A DNA stretch of 64,000 nt, taken from contig JAJCYY010000052.1 in assembly GCA_029262735.1 (NCBI GenBank), positions 1 through 64,000 of the forward strand, written 5' to 3'. The position numbers and the translations under genes were made by a program. The notes beneath the pieces were generated by a model that did no database searches, had not been told where the DNA came from, and saw only the letters and a list, made by a program, of their open reading frames with translations. Source of the stretch: Chloroflexota bacterium. GTDB taxonomy: Bacteria; Chloroflexota; Dehalococcoidia; Lucifugimonadales; Lucifugimonadaceae. Shown here one piece after another: positions 18,838 to 28,361 of this stretch (the stretch's first letter is position 1; the number at the start of each line of letters is the position of its first letter).

Positions 18838-19162
18838 CGATTCGTTCCTTTTAGCGACTGCGTTCGGTTTGCCAGGAGTGATCCCAGTGATCCTGAAGTA
18901 AAGACACCTGACCCTGTCGTCGCCCGGTCACCATAGCTCAATCGCGGCCGGGCACGTCATGCTGGATTTCACAGACCGCCTGTTTCGCGTTTTCGCGCCA
19001 GTTGCAGGCTGAGTTCCGGGGTACGTCGGGACGCTGCGGCTCCTTGAATCTGTGCCGCTGCGAGTTGTGAAGGAGCCAGCGGGTCCGGTGCAGTGTGTGG
19101 CCGCTCAGAGTTGTACTTCCGCCCTCACCCCGACTCGCCGTTGCGAGAAAAGACGCGAAACT
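18838..19162. other. Intergenic region, nothing recognised
   Basis: 325 bases between the end of the alpha/beta hydrolase gene and the start of the rhamnonate dehydratase-like gene (both minus strand). It should carry the latter's promoter. I see no repeat family member or RNA gene. Confidence 0.4.
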
Positions 19163-20401
19163 TCATCGCACGCCAACCTCATCCAGCCACTCTACAATCG
19201 CCGACTCGTACCCCTGGGGATCGACGTTCCATGCACCAACGTGCTCCGCTTCCTCAACGCGCACATACGTCACATTCGTGCCTGCGTCCTCGGCGAACTC
19301 ATCGCTCTGTGAGACCGGAATCGTCTCGTCCCCTGTGCCGTGGAACAGCAGCATCGGCACATCCATCGCCAGCAATTCCTCCCGCACATCCAGCTCGCCC
19401 CAGTCCACATCGAAACGCACCGACGTCAACCTCGCCGCTAGCCACGGAAGCCACTGCGGCAAGCCTCTCTGCTCGCCCGCCAGGCGCAGCGCGCTTGTCA
19501 GGTTCAGCATCGGCGCATCCAGCACCAGCCCCACCGTATTCTCAGCCAGCTCCGACTCGATCATGAAGTGCGAAACAAGTCCGCCGCCCATGCTGAACCC
19601 GAACAGCACAACGTCGTCTGCACCATTTGCCAGCGCGTATTCGACGGCGCTGTGCAGATCCTGCCACTCGTTGATGCCGAACTGGTATTCACCGCCCGGG
19701 TCCTGTGGCGCATCCGGGTCGTTGCGGTAGGCAATCGAAAGCACCGGCAGTCCTGTGCGATTCGCAATCGAAAGTGCGCGCAAAGTCTCCTCCCTCGTCG
19801 CCGTACGGCCGTGAACCATGATCGCCCATGTCGACGATTCGCCGGGCACGAACCACGCAGGCATCGGACCAAGGGTTGCCTGGTAGACGACGTCGGTGTA
19901 GTCCAGGCCGTATGCTCTGCGCGGATTTTCGGGAAAGGCAGACCGCTCGTACCTGACGCGGTCGCCCTCGCTTAACTCGCCGTCGAACGGCGCAAACGCG
20001 CGTTCGATCTTGTCGTCGAAGATCGAGACGATCTCGCCGACGTGCAAATAACCGGATTCACCGCGCAGCCCCATCGTTCCCGGCTGATCGAGATCCGGGT
20101 CGCCTTCGGCAGCGGTGAGCGTGATTAATGTGCCCACCATGCTGACGATCTCAAGATCGAATTCGTCCGGTTCGTGGTCGACCTCGAAAGCGCCCGACTG
20201 TATCTCGCCGGAGTAGAACCAGACGACAGCGATGAGCAGCACGACGAGCACGAGCAAAGTGGAGCCGCCGCCAATGGCCCAGAATTTTCGGCGGCGGAGA
20301 AGAGGAGGGCGGCTAGTTGGCGGTTGGGAGGTCGGCTGCTCCGAAGAGGTGCCCTGTGCGGATACTTCCTGCGCACCCTCGGTATCTTCGTTGCGAGCCA
20401 T
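19163..20401 (-). CDS. Membrane-anchored alpha/beta hydrolase
   Basis: About 412 residues from the ATG at 20401, which has GAGGAG 9 bases upstream. Residues 1-45 are hydrophilic and Pro/Ser-rich, then a single helix (GGGSTLLVLVVLLIAVVWFY) should anchor the enzyme with its C-terminal domain outside. The hydrolase domain shows AIMVHGRTATREE (oxyanion loop), VVLFGFSMGGGLVSHF (nucleophile elbow, Ser in GFSMGG), LLFHGTGDETIPVSQSDEF (acid) and EEAEHVGAWNVDP (catalytic His). This set fits the serine peptidase/esterase-like BAAT/FrsA-type relatives. The substrate is unknown. Confidence 0.85.
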   Translation of the reverse strand: MARNEDTEGAQEVSAQGTSSEQPTSQPPTSRPPLLRRRKFWAIGGGSTLLVLVVLLIAVVWFYSGEIQSGAFEVDHEPDEFDLEIVSMVGTLITLTAAEGDPDLDQPGTMGLRGESGYLHVGEIVSIFDDKIERAFAPFDGELSEGDRVRYERSAFPENPRRAYGLDYTDVVYQATLGPMPAWFVPGESSTWAIMVHGRTATREETLRALSIANRTGLPVLSIAYRNDPDAPQDPGGEYQFGINEWQDLHSAVEYALANGADDVVLFGFSMGGGLVSHFMIESELAENTVGLVLDAPMLNLTSALRLAGEQRGLPQWLPWLAARLTSVRFDVDWGELDVREELLAMDVPMLLFHGTGDETIPVSQSDEFAEDAGTNVTYVRVEEAEHVGAWNVDPQGYESAIVEWLDEVGVR

Positions 20402-20888
20402 GATTCTTGCTCCTCTATAACGCATCACCGCATCGCACGGTTGCGCCCTGCGCGAAGGGCAATTCTATTCAACACATTCGAGAAGGCGATGGAAAGCGAT
20501 AGGTTGAGTAGAGCCTGAGTGGAGCAAGCAACCCTTCGTCCCGAAACAGAGTGAGGGACCCGGGGTGGATGAGGCAACCCACCAGAACTGCTCTCTGAAT
20601 GAGTGAAAGCACCGCTGTTGTGGCGGTTCAAGCAGTGAACAAGACTACTGACTGCTCATGCCGCCCCTCATCCAGGTCCCTCGCTCTGGCTCGGGACGAA
20701 GGTGGTTCTCCCTCCATTTGCGTCGGAATGACAGCAGAAGGGTCACCCTCGACCGTCCTTCCCGTCTCCTTCCTCGAACACCGTCACCTCTCCATCACAT
20801 CCCCGCTCCACCACTCCCCGTATACTGTGGCTGCAACTCACCGCAATTTCGCCGCGTCAACTGCGCGTAGCTAGTCCCGGCTTCCCCC
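20402..20888. repeat. Intergenic region with an inverted pair of a 55-bp repeat
   Basis: The stretch 20528-20581 contains a segment (CTTCGTCCCGAAACAGAGTG and flanks) that recurs inverted at 20657-20712 and again in direct form at 26218-26275, with shared blocks GGTCCCTC, GGGACGAAGG or AGGACGAAGG and CCTCATCC. The inverted pair could fold into a long cruciform about 180 bases upstream of the formate dehydrogenase gene. The rest should hold that gene's promoter. I see no gene. Confidence 0.6.
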
Positions 20889-23741
20889 ATGACCACGACT
20901 TTCCCGGACAAGAGCGCCGCCCCAGATAGCAACTCCCCCCGGGAGACCATGAAACCCCTCAACCTGCAGGTCAACGGCATCGGTGTTGCCGTCCCCGCCA
21001 ACTCCCGCGTGCTCGATGCGCTTACCAAATCCGGGTTCGATGTCCCGACCCTCTGCTACGACGAGCGGCTCGGGCCCAAGGGCACCTGTCGCATGTGCCT
21101 CGTTGAGGTCACCGTCGACGGCCAGACCCAGACCGTCGCCTCGTGCACCTCGTTCGCAGCCGAAGACCAGAAGGTCGAAACCCACACAGATGCGCTAAAA
21201 GACTATCGGCGCACCCTGCTGGAAATGCTCCTCTCCGAGACATCTGCGCCAAAAAAATTCCCTGAAGATGACGCCACCGCGCACTCCGAGTTCTACCGCG
21301 CCGTCCGCGAATACGACGCAAAACCGGACGCACTCCCGCTGCTCGAACGCCGGAAGCCCGCGCCCGACCCCAACCCGTTCATCCAGCGTGACTACGACCT
21401 CTGCATCGCCTGCTACCGCTGCACCAGCATCTGCAACGAGTGGGAGCAGGCCGGGGCCATCGCCGTCGACGGCCGCGGGCAGGACTCGAAGATCTTCTCC
21501 TTCTTCGGCAACAACCTGCTCGACAGCCCGTGCACCTTCTGCGGCCAGTGCATCAACACCTGTCCGACAGGCGCGCTAACCGACCGCAAGCTGGCAAACA
21601 TAGACCCCCACGAGACCGAGCACACGAAGACAATCTGCCCCTACTGCGGAGTCGGCTGCGGCATCAACCTGGTCACGCAAAGCGGCGAACTCGTCGGCAC
21701 AAAACCCGACTTCGACGCGCCATCCCGCGGCTCCCTCTGCGTAAAAGGCCAGTTCGCATCATGGGAGTTCGTTACCTCAGAGCAACGCCTGAAGTATCCG
21801 CTCATCCGCGATGAAGACGGCGTCCTTCAGCGTGCCAGCTGGGATGAAGCGCTTGACCTGATCGCAGGCAAATTTAAGACCATCGTCGAAGAAGACGGTC
21901 CTGACAGCATCGTCTGCTGGGCGTCCGCCCGCGTCGTCACCGAGGCCAACTACCTGCTGCAGAAGTTCGCCCGCGTGGCTATCGGCACCAACAACATCGA
22001 CAACTGTTCACGCACCTGACACGCTCCCACGGTCGCCGGTCTGGCGGTCCAGGTAGGTCGAGGGGCGATGACCAACTCCATTGAGGAACTGGCCGATTCA
22101 AACCTCATTCTCGTCACCGGCTCCAACACCACCGAAGCCCATCCCGTCATCGCGCTCCGCATGAAGCGCGCCGTCAGCCGCGGCGCAAAGCTCATCGTCA
22201 TCGACCCGCGCAAGATCGAGCTGACGAAGTGGGCCGACCGCTACGTGCAGATCAACGTCGGCACAGACATTCCCTTCTACAACGCAGTCGCCAACGTCAT
22301 CATCAACGAGAAGCTCTACGACGAGCAGTATGTGAGCACGCGCACCGAGGGCTTTGCCGAGCTTGCCCGCCATGTGCAGCACTATCCGCCCGAGTACGCT
22401 GCCGAGGCCTGCGGCGTGCCGGTTGAAGACGTGTACTACGTGGCCCGCGAGTACGCCAAAGCCTCACCCGGTGCCGCCATCTGCTACACGCTGGGCATCA
22501 CCGAACACTCCTGCGGCTCACACAATGTGCAGAGCCTCGGCAACCTTGGCATGCTCACCGGCAACTTTGGCGCGTATGCGGGCGGCGTGAACCCGCTGCG
22601 AGGCCAGAACAATGTGCAGGGCGCGGGTGATTCCGGTGCCATTCCGACCGATCTGCCCGGCTACCAGAAGCTGGAAAAACCGGAGATTCGGAACAAGTTC
22701 GAGGCTGCATGGGGTGTGCCGCTGCCGATGCGACGCGGCATCACCAAGATCACTGCGATGGACCAGATGATCCGGGGCAATGTGCGCGGCGTCTTCGTCA
22801 TGGGCGAAAACACGGTCGTGTCGGACCCGCACACCAATCATGCCGAGCACGCGCTGAAGGCGGCCGAGTTCATGGTGGTGCAGGACATCTTTCTCACCGA
22901 TACGGCGCGACTTGCGGATGTCGTGCTGCCTGCGGCCTCGTTCGCAGAGTCGGAAGGCACGTTTGCGAACAGTGAACGTCGTGTACAGAGGGTGCGCGCC
23001 GCGATCGAGCCGCCGGGCGAGGCGAGGCAGGACATCGACATCCTGCTCGATCTCTTTAAGCGGATGGGCAAGCCGCAGTCGATGAAGAAGCCAGCGGAGG
23101 TCTGGGACGAGATGCGCAAGCTCTCGCCGATTCTCGCCGGCATCACATACGATCGGCTTGACGAAGGCCAGGGCATTCAGTGGCCGTGCCCGACCGAGGA
23201 CCACCCCGGCACACAGTACCTGCACCAGGATGACATGGACTCCGGGATGCCGGGCTTCTTCGCACCGGTCGACCACATCCCGCCTGCCGAGGAGCCGGAT
23301 GACGACTTCCCGGTGCTGCTGACTACCGGACGGAGACGTTCGACATATCACACGGGCACGCAGACAGGCAGGGCGTCGGGCTTCGATCTGCTGGTGCCGC
23401 ACGAGATGTGCGAGCTAAACCCGGCCGACGCCGAGGCGTGGGGCATCGAGGATGGCGACACGCTGGTTGTCACCTCTCGCCGCGGCTCCGTGACGGTCGC
23501 AGCGAAAGTGACGGAGCGTTCGCCAAAGGGAGCGGCGTTCATGTCGTTCGCATTCCCCGAACTGACCCGCACCAACGATGTGACGTCGGACGCCTACGAT
23601 TTCATAACCGAAACGCCGGAGTTCAAGGCCTGCGCAGTAAAGATAGAAAAATCCGCCGAGCAAAACCCGGAGTGGCGGAAGGCGCAGAAGCGAGTGCGGC
23701 TGGCGGGTGAGGTAGTGATGCCGACGACGCTGCGGGAGTAG
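20889..23741 (+). CDS. fdhA: Formate dehydrogenase alpha subunit, selenocysteine-containing
   Basis: Reading the TGA at 22017-22019 as selenocysteine gives one 950-residue protein. Residues about 20-100 form a 2Fe-2S ferredoxin-like domain (CYDERLGPKGTCRMCLVE), then a His/Cys cluster region, two 4Fe-4S clusters (CIACYRCTSIC; CTFCGQCINTCP), a further 4Fe-4S motif (CPYCGVGCG) and the molybdopterin oxidoreductase core. The TGA lies in NCSRT-U-HAPTVAGL, exactly where family members have Sec or Cys, and the two halves are in the same frame. The enzyme oxidises formate to CO2 (or the reverse) at a Mo/W-bis-MGD centre. The NuoG-like N-terminus implies NAD-linked diaphorase partners, which are not encoded nearby. 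No clear ribosome site decides between ATGs at 20889 and 20949. Confidence 0.93.
22017..22060 (+). promoter_or_regulatory. Bacterial SECIS element of fdhA
   Basis: Immediately after the UGA a 7-bp stem (22031-22037 with 22043-22049, four strong GC pairs next to the loop) closes the loop GGUCU at 22038-22042. The loop begins 18 bases after the UGA and has the same sequence and spacing as in the well-studied E. coli fdhF element. It should bind SelB and direct Sec insertion. The helix is seen directly; the function is inferred from the match. Confidence 0.85.
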
Positions 23742-23852
23742 GCGTTCGAGCAAGCGGACACCGTGAAGGCGGAGGACTGACAGCGGAGTTCTGGTTGGGA
23801 CGTGGCCGCGCGGCGCTACCAGAGGAGTGAAACTGGCCCACCCGGGTCACGA

Positions 23853-23969
23853 CAACCCACCCTCTAACTCCCTCCCTGTCAGGGAGGGAGAACTACGAAC
23901 CCGGCTTCCAGCGCTAGTTCGCAGTCCATCGGTCACTACTGACATCGGGCGAAGAAAAAGAGAAAAATC
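23853..23969 (+). repeat. Composite intergenic repeat (about 110 bp), copy 1
   Basis: It begins CAACCCACCCTCTAACTCCC, folds through CTCCCTCCCTGTCAGGGAGGGAG, then continues CCCGGCTTCC, CATCGGTCACTACTGACATC and GGGCGAAGAAAAAG. Other copies: 32425-32535, 27968-28092, 55098-55167 (right half) and 7672-7720 (end only); left halves alone at 27520-27558, 28085-28135 and 56389-56427. Its end supplies the antisense of the Lys-rich tail of the TfoX-like protein. Confidence 0.75.
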
Positions 23970-24309
23970 ACTTCTTCTTTCGGCTGGCGTGCGCCACGTT
24001 GGTGGCTTCGGTCGCCCATTCGATGAGGCTGGCTCGGTTTTCTGCGACGTCTGCTGGGACCTCGAAGTACGGCATCGGTTTGTGCTGCTCGCTGCCGGCG
24101 GCCTCGTAGCGAGCCTTCGTTGTGGCATCGGCCTTGAAGTAGAGGCGGGCTGAGGAGTCGATGATTGCGAACATGTCGCCGCTCTCGAAGATGCCGAAGC
24201 CGCCGAACATCGATCGAGAGGTGACCTCGCCAACGGGCAGCAGCATCTCCACGATCTCGTCCTTGAACTGCGCCGCCTGCAGGTTGGTTTTTGCGCCCTT
24301 CTTGCCCAT
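23968..24309 (-). CDS. TfoX N-terminal domain protein
   Basis: A 113-residue protein with the TfoX_N pattern: FKDEIVEMLLPVGEVTSRSMFGGFGIF near the N-terminus, then DMFAIIDSSARLYFKAD and YEAAGSEQHKPMPYFEVPAD. The RSMFGGFG segment is the conserved 'xxMFGG' turn. In gamma-proteobacteria TfoX regulates competence, but single-domain proteins of this kind are widespread with no known role. The start has the usual MGKKG and lies 150 bases from the divergent META-domain gene. The last residues, ASRKKK, are encoded by the end of a composite repeat, so the natural C-terminus may have been altered by it. Confidence 0.85.
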   Translation of the reverse strand: MGKKGAKTNLQAAQFKDEIVEMLLPVGEVTSRSMFGGFGIFESGDMFAIIDSSARLYFKADATTKARYEAAGSEQHKPMPYFEVPADVAENRASLIEWATEATNVAHASRKKK

Positions 24310-24490
24310 GGTGAAACCTCCGTTACTACGTTGTGTTGTTTAGACGACGCAGGGAGTGAGCCGGATTCGACAGCGTGCTGTTGACGTCGAGACCTTACAG
24401 AAACTTCATGGCGCGGGATAGTTGCCGGGCCGGTTGCGGAGTATCTAGTAGAGTAGTGGCGTGGCGAAACATTTCAACTGGTGGATGGCT

Positions 24491-24919
24491 ATGCAGAACA
24501 TCAAATTAAGAAGCGGGATTCTAATGCTGGCGATAGTTGTCACTGCCGCGATAGCAGGCTGTTCGTCGGACGATGGCGCCGATGAGGACCTGGTGGGCAG
24601 GACGTGGAACCTGTTCGAGTACAGAATCGACGATCGAACGTTCAAGTCCGTTGGGAATGCAAGGATCAATTTTGACAGCGGAGCGGGCGTGATCGGCGGG
24701 TCGACCGGATGCAACACCTATAGCGGCGAGTATTCGGCGGACGGCGATTCGATTTCGATCGGGCCGGTTGCCGCCACGGAGATCGGTTGCACCACCCCGC
24801 CAGGCATCATGGAACAGGAAGTGGCGTTCCTGCGCCTCCTGCCTGCAGCAACCCGGTTCGCAGTAAATGACGGCGAACTGAGGTTGACCTCGTCAGACGG
24901 ATTCCTGTCCTTCCGCTAG
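24491..24919 (+). CDS. META-domain lipoprotein
   Basis: From the ATG at 24491 the protein has about 142 residues: a lipoprotein signal ending VVTAAIAGC, an acidic spacer, then a META (HslJ-like) domain. Diagnostic parts are VGRTWNLFEYRIDD, ARINFDSGAGVIGGSTGCNTYSGEY, a central ATEIGCTTPPGIMEQEVAFLRLL and a final DGELRLTSSDGFLSFR. META domains occur in heat-shock or stress-related outer-surface proteins (E. coli HslJ) and their biochemical role is unclear. An earlier in-frame GTG at 24461 adds ten residues; I prefer 24491 because the signal then starts with MQNIKLRSG. Single gene. Confidence 0.82.
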   Translation: MQNIKLRSGILMLAIVVTAAIAGCSSDDGADEDLVGRTWNLFEYRIDDRTFKSVGNARINFDSGAGVIGGSTGCNTYSGEYSADGDSISIGPVAATEIGCTTPPGIMEQEVAFLRLLPAATRFAVNDGELRLTSSDGFLSFR

Positions 24920-24934
24920 GCACGACTCGCTTGT

Positions 24935-25942
24935 TCAGACTCGGGGCGCCATCTTTGACGACCAGAATGCGGGATCGCCTGAGCGCGGGAAGTCGACTAT
25001 CTCCAGTAGGCCGTCTGGCAGGCCGTCCGGCTCTCCGCCCGAGAGCGCCGTCTCGATGTTGTCGACCACGAAGCGTGCAACGGCGTTGTCTGCCTCATCG
25101 CTCCGGGCTGCTGTGTACGGCGTGATCACCGTGTTCGGAGCGTCGGCAAGCTGCGATGACTCGGGCTCTTCGATGTCGAGACCGGCACCGCCGATGCGTC
25201 CGCTGTTCAGGACGTTTGCCAGTGCCGCCGTGTCGACGAGCCTTGCGTCTGCCGTGTTGACCAGCACGCTGTCGCGGCCCATCAGCCGAAGCTCTCTCTC
25301 GGTGATGAGTGGGTCGGAGGTGGGGCCCCATTGGACGTGCAGCGAGACGATGTCCGACTGCGAAAGAAGCAGGTCGAGTGTCAGGCGGCGGACGCCGGTC
25401 GCAGCTGCCGAGCCGTGGGTTGCAGTGCGGATGTCGCAGTAGATGACGTTCGCCCCGGCTGCGACGCAGCGCTCTGCGAGCGCTCTGCCGATTCGTCCAA
25501 ACCCAACGATGCCGACTGTCAGGTCGGCGAGCGAGTCGCTGCGGTCGTTGGGCGTGGCGGTGACTTTTTCACCATGCTGGATTTCGCTTTTATGTTGAAC
25601 GTTGCGAGCCGCAGTTGCGAGATCGAAGGCGCGAGTTGCGATGTGCGATGCAAGAACGGGTGACGCGCCTGCGACTGCGATTCCGGCGCGGGTGAGGGTG
25701 GCCGCGTCGATTTGGCGATGGTGGCCGCGGGTGAGCTGGATGAGTGCTGGCTTTTTGTCTTCTGCTGGTGAGAGAGGAGAGGATAACGGTGTGTCGCCGA
25801 CTAGAACGGCGTCGAAGGTGGCGAGGGATTGTTCGGTGACGGAGTCAGCGGCTGTTTCGATTACGAGACGACCTGCCGCCGCGGCGGCCACTTTTGCTGC
25901 AAGCGGGTCGCTGGGATCGGTTATTTGAAGGATGCGGTGCAT
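24935..25942 (-). CDS. D-isomer-specific 2-hydroxyacid dehydrogenase
   Basis: A 335-residue protein with the NAD-binding domain motif VGIVGFGRIGRALAERCVAAG and a downstream acidic residue in VIYCDIR, then DIVSLHVQWGPTSDPLI and VNTADARLVDTAALANVL, which carries the position of the usual catalytic Arg (here NTADARL, as in NTARG/NTSRG motifs). GAGLDIEEPESSQLADAPN supplies the Glu, and TPYTAARSDE holds Thr/Ala where relatives have the HxxG catalytic His (TPHxA), so the His appears to be replaced by Tyr. Enzymes of this family interconvert 2-keto and D-2-hydroxy acids. Loss of the His may mean altered or lost activity. Convergent with the META gene 15 bases away. Confidence 0.82.
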   Translation of the reverse strand: MHRILQITDPSDPLAAKVAAAAAGRLVIETAADSVTEQSLATFDAVLVGDTPLSSPLSPAEDKKPALIQLTRGHHRQIDAATLTRAGIAVAGASPVLASHIATRAFDLATAARNVQHKSEIQHGEKVTATPNDRSDSLADLTVGIVGFGRIGRALAERCVAAGANVIYCDIRTATHGSAAATGVRRLTLDLLLSQSDIVSLHVQWGPTSDPLITERELRLMGRDSVLVNTADARLVDTAALANVLNSGRIGGAGLDIEEPESSQLADAPNTVITPYTAARSDEADNAVARFVVDNIETALSGGEPDGLPDGLLEIVDFPRSGDPAFWSSKMAPRV

Positions 25943-26514
25943 GGTGGTTGGCGGGCGAGCGGTCAGTTGTGGCTAGTTGGCCAGTTATGGGTCGGTTATA
26001 GATCAGAAGCCGTTCGGCTATAGTATGCGCCCGCTCGTGCCTGCACTTCCCGCACCGGTAGTTTGGATGAGCGGAACTTCGATGGACTCAGACCGACGGC
26101 AATTCCCTCTCCCGAGTTCGGGAGAGGGTTAGGGTGAGGGTTGGGTTGGTGGTCTTGCTCGCTGTGAGAGCGGTGCGGCAGCGGTGGTTTCCGCTGGTGC
26201 AGAGAGCGGTAGTGGTGTGTTGCCTCATCCGCCCAGGGTCCCTCACGCTGTGTCAGGACGAAGGGGTTGACGCATCTCCTATTCAGGTCGGGGCGCGCCC
26301 GCAATCGGATACCCCGGCTCAGGATGACATTCAGAGTCTCTCGGCTATCTGTCTTGGACGGCGTCGGAGTTCGCAGAATGTTCGAATGACAAGAACTAAA
26401 CTCTTGCCCGGTAAGATCCCTCCGCTGCGGTCGGGATGACACAATGTCGCTTCTTCCTCGCCTTAGTACGCAACCGGTGGGTGCTCGGCTGGGAGAGGAG
26501 GAACGTTCGCTTCA
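25943..26514. repeat. Repeat-rich intergenic region
   Basis: It contains a CTCTCCCGAGTTCGGGAGAG palindrome (26103-26122), a 55-bp repeat copy (26218-26275) and GATCCCTCCGCTGCGGTCGG (26415-26434). Short repeats GGCTAGTTGGCCAGTT near 25970 precede the hydroxyacid dehydrogenase start. No gene is supported here. Confidence 0.6.
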
Positions 26515-27480
26515 ATGTCACTCACCGATCGCCCTCAGACCTCCCACGAAAAAAACCACATGACAACCTCCCCAGAAGACATTCGCTTTCGCAGCCTGCT
26601 TTTCGTTCCCGGCAATCGGGCCGACATGCTGCAGAAGGCTACCCGCAACAGCCCCGGCGCATTCATCCCGGACCTTGAGGATTCGGTTCCGGCGTCGGAG
26701 AAGGCCGCTGCCAGGGGCATCGCCGCGACCGCTATTCCTGCGCTTGCGGCGACCGGACGCAGGGTGCTGCCTCGGGTGAACTCACTGCCGACCGGCCTGA
26801 CGGCTGACGACATCGCAGCGGTGGTGACGCGGGAGGTCACGGCGATCAGTATCGGCAAGATCTCCGGTCCGGACGACATCGCGGTGGTCGAGGCGATGCT
26901 CGCGGCACACGAGCGCGCTGCCGATATCGAAACGGGATCTGTCGGCATACTGCCGTGGATCGAGACGGCGGCGGGCGTGGTCAACGTAACGGCTATCTGC
27001 GAGGCGTCGCAGCGGGTGCGGTGGATTGCGTTCGGCGCCGAGGATTTTTCGGCCGACATGGGCTTCGCAAGGTCGGTCGACACCGCTTCTGAGGACGGTG
27101 CCGAAGCGGACCCCTACGGCGAGCCGGGGCTGCTGTATGCGCGGTCAGCGGTGGCGGTTGCTGCGCGGGCCGCGGGTGTGCAGGCGCTCGATACGCCGTT
27201 CGTAAAGTTCCGGGACGAGGCGGGGCTACGGGCGGACTGTGCGCTGGCAAGGCGCATTGGCTTCAAGGGCAAGTTGGCGATTCACCCGGCGCAGATTGAT
27301 GTGATCGAGGAGGCGTTCCGGCCATCGGCGCAGGAGATCGAACGTGCGAGGCGCGTGCTGGCGGCGGCTGAAGAGGCTGAGCAGGCGGGCCGCGGGTCAT
27401 TATCGCTCGATGACGAGATGGTTGATGCACCGGTGATTGCGAGGGCACACAACGTGCTACGTGACGCCGGACTGGAGTAG
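26515..27480 (+). CDS. HpcH/HpaI aldolase / CitE-like CoA ester lyase
   Basis: A 321-residue TIM-barrel lyase. RSLLFVPGNRADMLQKA is the typical start of CitE-like proteins and DLEDSVPASEKAAAR carries the acidic pair; RVNSLP, GILPWIETAAGVVN (Glu metal ligand), IAFGAEDFSADMG (Asp ligand), GFKGKLAIHPAQIDVIEEAF complete the barrel. The family cleaves malyl-, citramalyl- or citryl-CoA type substrates into acetyl-CoA or pyruvate and an aldehyde/keto acid. A MaoC hydratase 2.6 kb away would fit a CoA-ester pathway but they are not an operon. Start ATG at 26515 is supported by GAGGAGGAA 11 bases upstream; the ATG at 26560 lacks one. Confidence 0.87.
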   Translation: MSLTDRPQTSHEKNHMTTSPEDIRFRSLLFVPGNRADMLQKATRNSPGAFIPDLEDSVPASEKAAARGIAATAIPALAATGRRVLPRVNSLPTGLTADDIAAVVTREVTAISIGKISGPDDIAVVEAMLAAHERAADIETGSVGILPWIETAAGVVNVTAICEASQRVRWIAFGAEDFSADMGFARSVDTASEDGAEADPYGEPGLLYARSAVAVAARAAGVQALDTPFVKFRDEAGLRADCALARRIGFKGKLAIHPAQIDVIEEAFRPSAQEIERARRVLAAAEEAEQAGRGSLSLDDEMVDAPVIARAHNVLRDAGLE

Positions 27481-27544
27481 CCGGTGGCACCCGTCTTATG
27501 GGCGCGGGCGGGTTGCCTGTTCTCCCTCCCTGGCAGGGAGGGAG

Positions 27545-27910
27545 TTAGAGGGTGGGTGGTTCGTTCTTGCCGGGCGAACCAACGAGAACCTCTGAAATCT
27601 TCTCCAGCACTCCGTTCAAATTCCGCAGGACGTCGTTGTTCCAGAATCGCAAAACGACATATCCGCGCTCCACGAGATACTGACTCCGAGCGCAGTCATA
27701 CTCCTGTTGGAGAGCATGTCCGCCTCCGTCGACTTCAATGATCAGAAGGCGCTCCCGGCAACAGAAGTCGGCGATGAAGTTCCCGATCGAATACTGGCGC
27801 GTGAATTTGAACCCGTGAAGTTGCCTGTTCCGGAGTGCATACCAGAGTCGCCGTTCGGCGTCTGTGGGGTTATTTCGGAGTTCCCGAGCCTGGATATTGG
27901 TTCTCGGCAT
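27545..27910 (-). CDS. DUF559 (Vsr-like endonuclease fold) protein
   Basis: From the ATG at 27910 (GAG motif 9-10 bases upstream) the protein has about 121 residues: ARELRNNPTDAERRLWYALRNRQL, KFTRQYSIGNFIADFCCRERLLIIEVDGG, then YLVERGYVVLRFWNNDVLRNLNGVLEKI. The Asp in FIADF, Glu in LIIEVDG and the following strand-helix match the PD-(D/E)xK core of the DUF559 family, related to very-short-patch repair nucleases. Many members sit near DNA-modification genes, but none adjoins this one. Its C-terminal GSPGKNEPPTL runs into a palindromic repeat half (27520-27558), which probably replaced the original end. Confidence 0.85.
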   Translation of the reverse strand: MPRTNIQARELRNNPTDAERRLWYALRNRQLHGFKFTRQYSIGNFIADFCCRERLLIIEVDGGGHALQQEYDCARSQYLVERGYVVLRFWNNDVLRNLNGVLEKISEVLVGSPGKNEPPTL

Positions 27911-27967
27911 GGCGCAAGTCTCAGTGATCGCGCTATGGGAATCAAAATACGGTGTCACCCGGTGCAG

Positions 27968-28135
27968 TGATCAACCCACCCGCGCCCGTAAACGGGCACC
28001 CGTCCCTCCCTTGAGAAGGGAGGGAGAAACCGCAACTTCCGGCCTGACCTCCTCAATCCATCAGGCTCCACCTGAGTCGGGCGAAGAAAAAAACCCACCC
28101 TCTAGCTCCCTCCCTTGAGAAGGGAGGGAGAACAG
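27968..28135 (+). repeat. Composite repeat copy 2 plus an adjoining left half
   Basis: A full copy (27968-28092: CCCACCCG, CCCTCCCTTGAGAAGGGAGGG, AACTTCCGG, CAATCCATCAGG, GTCGGGCGAAGAAAAAAA) is followed without gap by another left half (28085-28135). The head-to-tail order shows that the A-rich end of one unit joins the CCCACCC start of the next. Confidence 0.7.
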
Positions 28136-28361
28136 AACAACCCACCTTCACCTCTAAACGGGTACCCGGCAAATGGGCACCTGTCCCTCCGTTGGAGTGG
28201 TGGACGATTCTGAGAAGCAGCTGGACCGGGCGGCATCGGTTGGCGCGCGTACCTGTCTCGTGAGCAAGGAGCCTTCCGCGGCGAACATCTCTCACAGCGT
28301 AATCGGCAGTCTTTCCGAACTTCCGGGCCTCCTGGCCTGATCTCCTGCTATAGTTCCACCT

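Noticed and set aside
22017-22019. Reading fdhA as two genes or as a pseudogene
   Set aside because: The stop is at the known Sec position, in frame, and followed by a GGUCU-loop hairpin.
22518-23402. 294-codon minus-strand frame inside fdhA
   Set aside because: Shadow frame in GC-rich DNA; composition is not protein-like and fdhA motifs cover the region.
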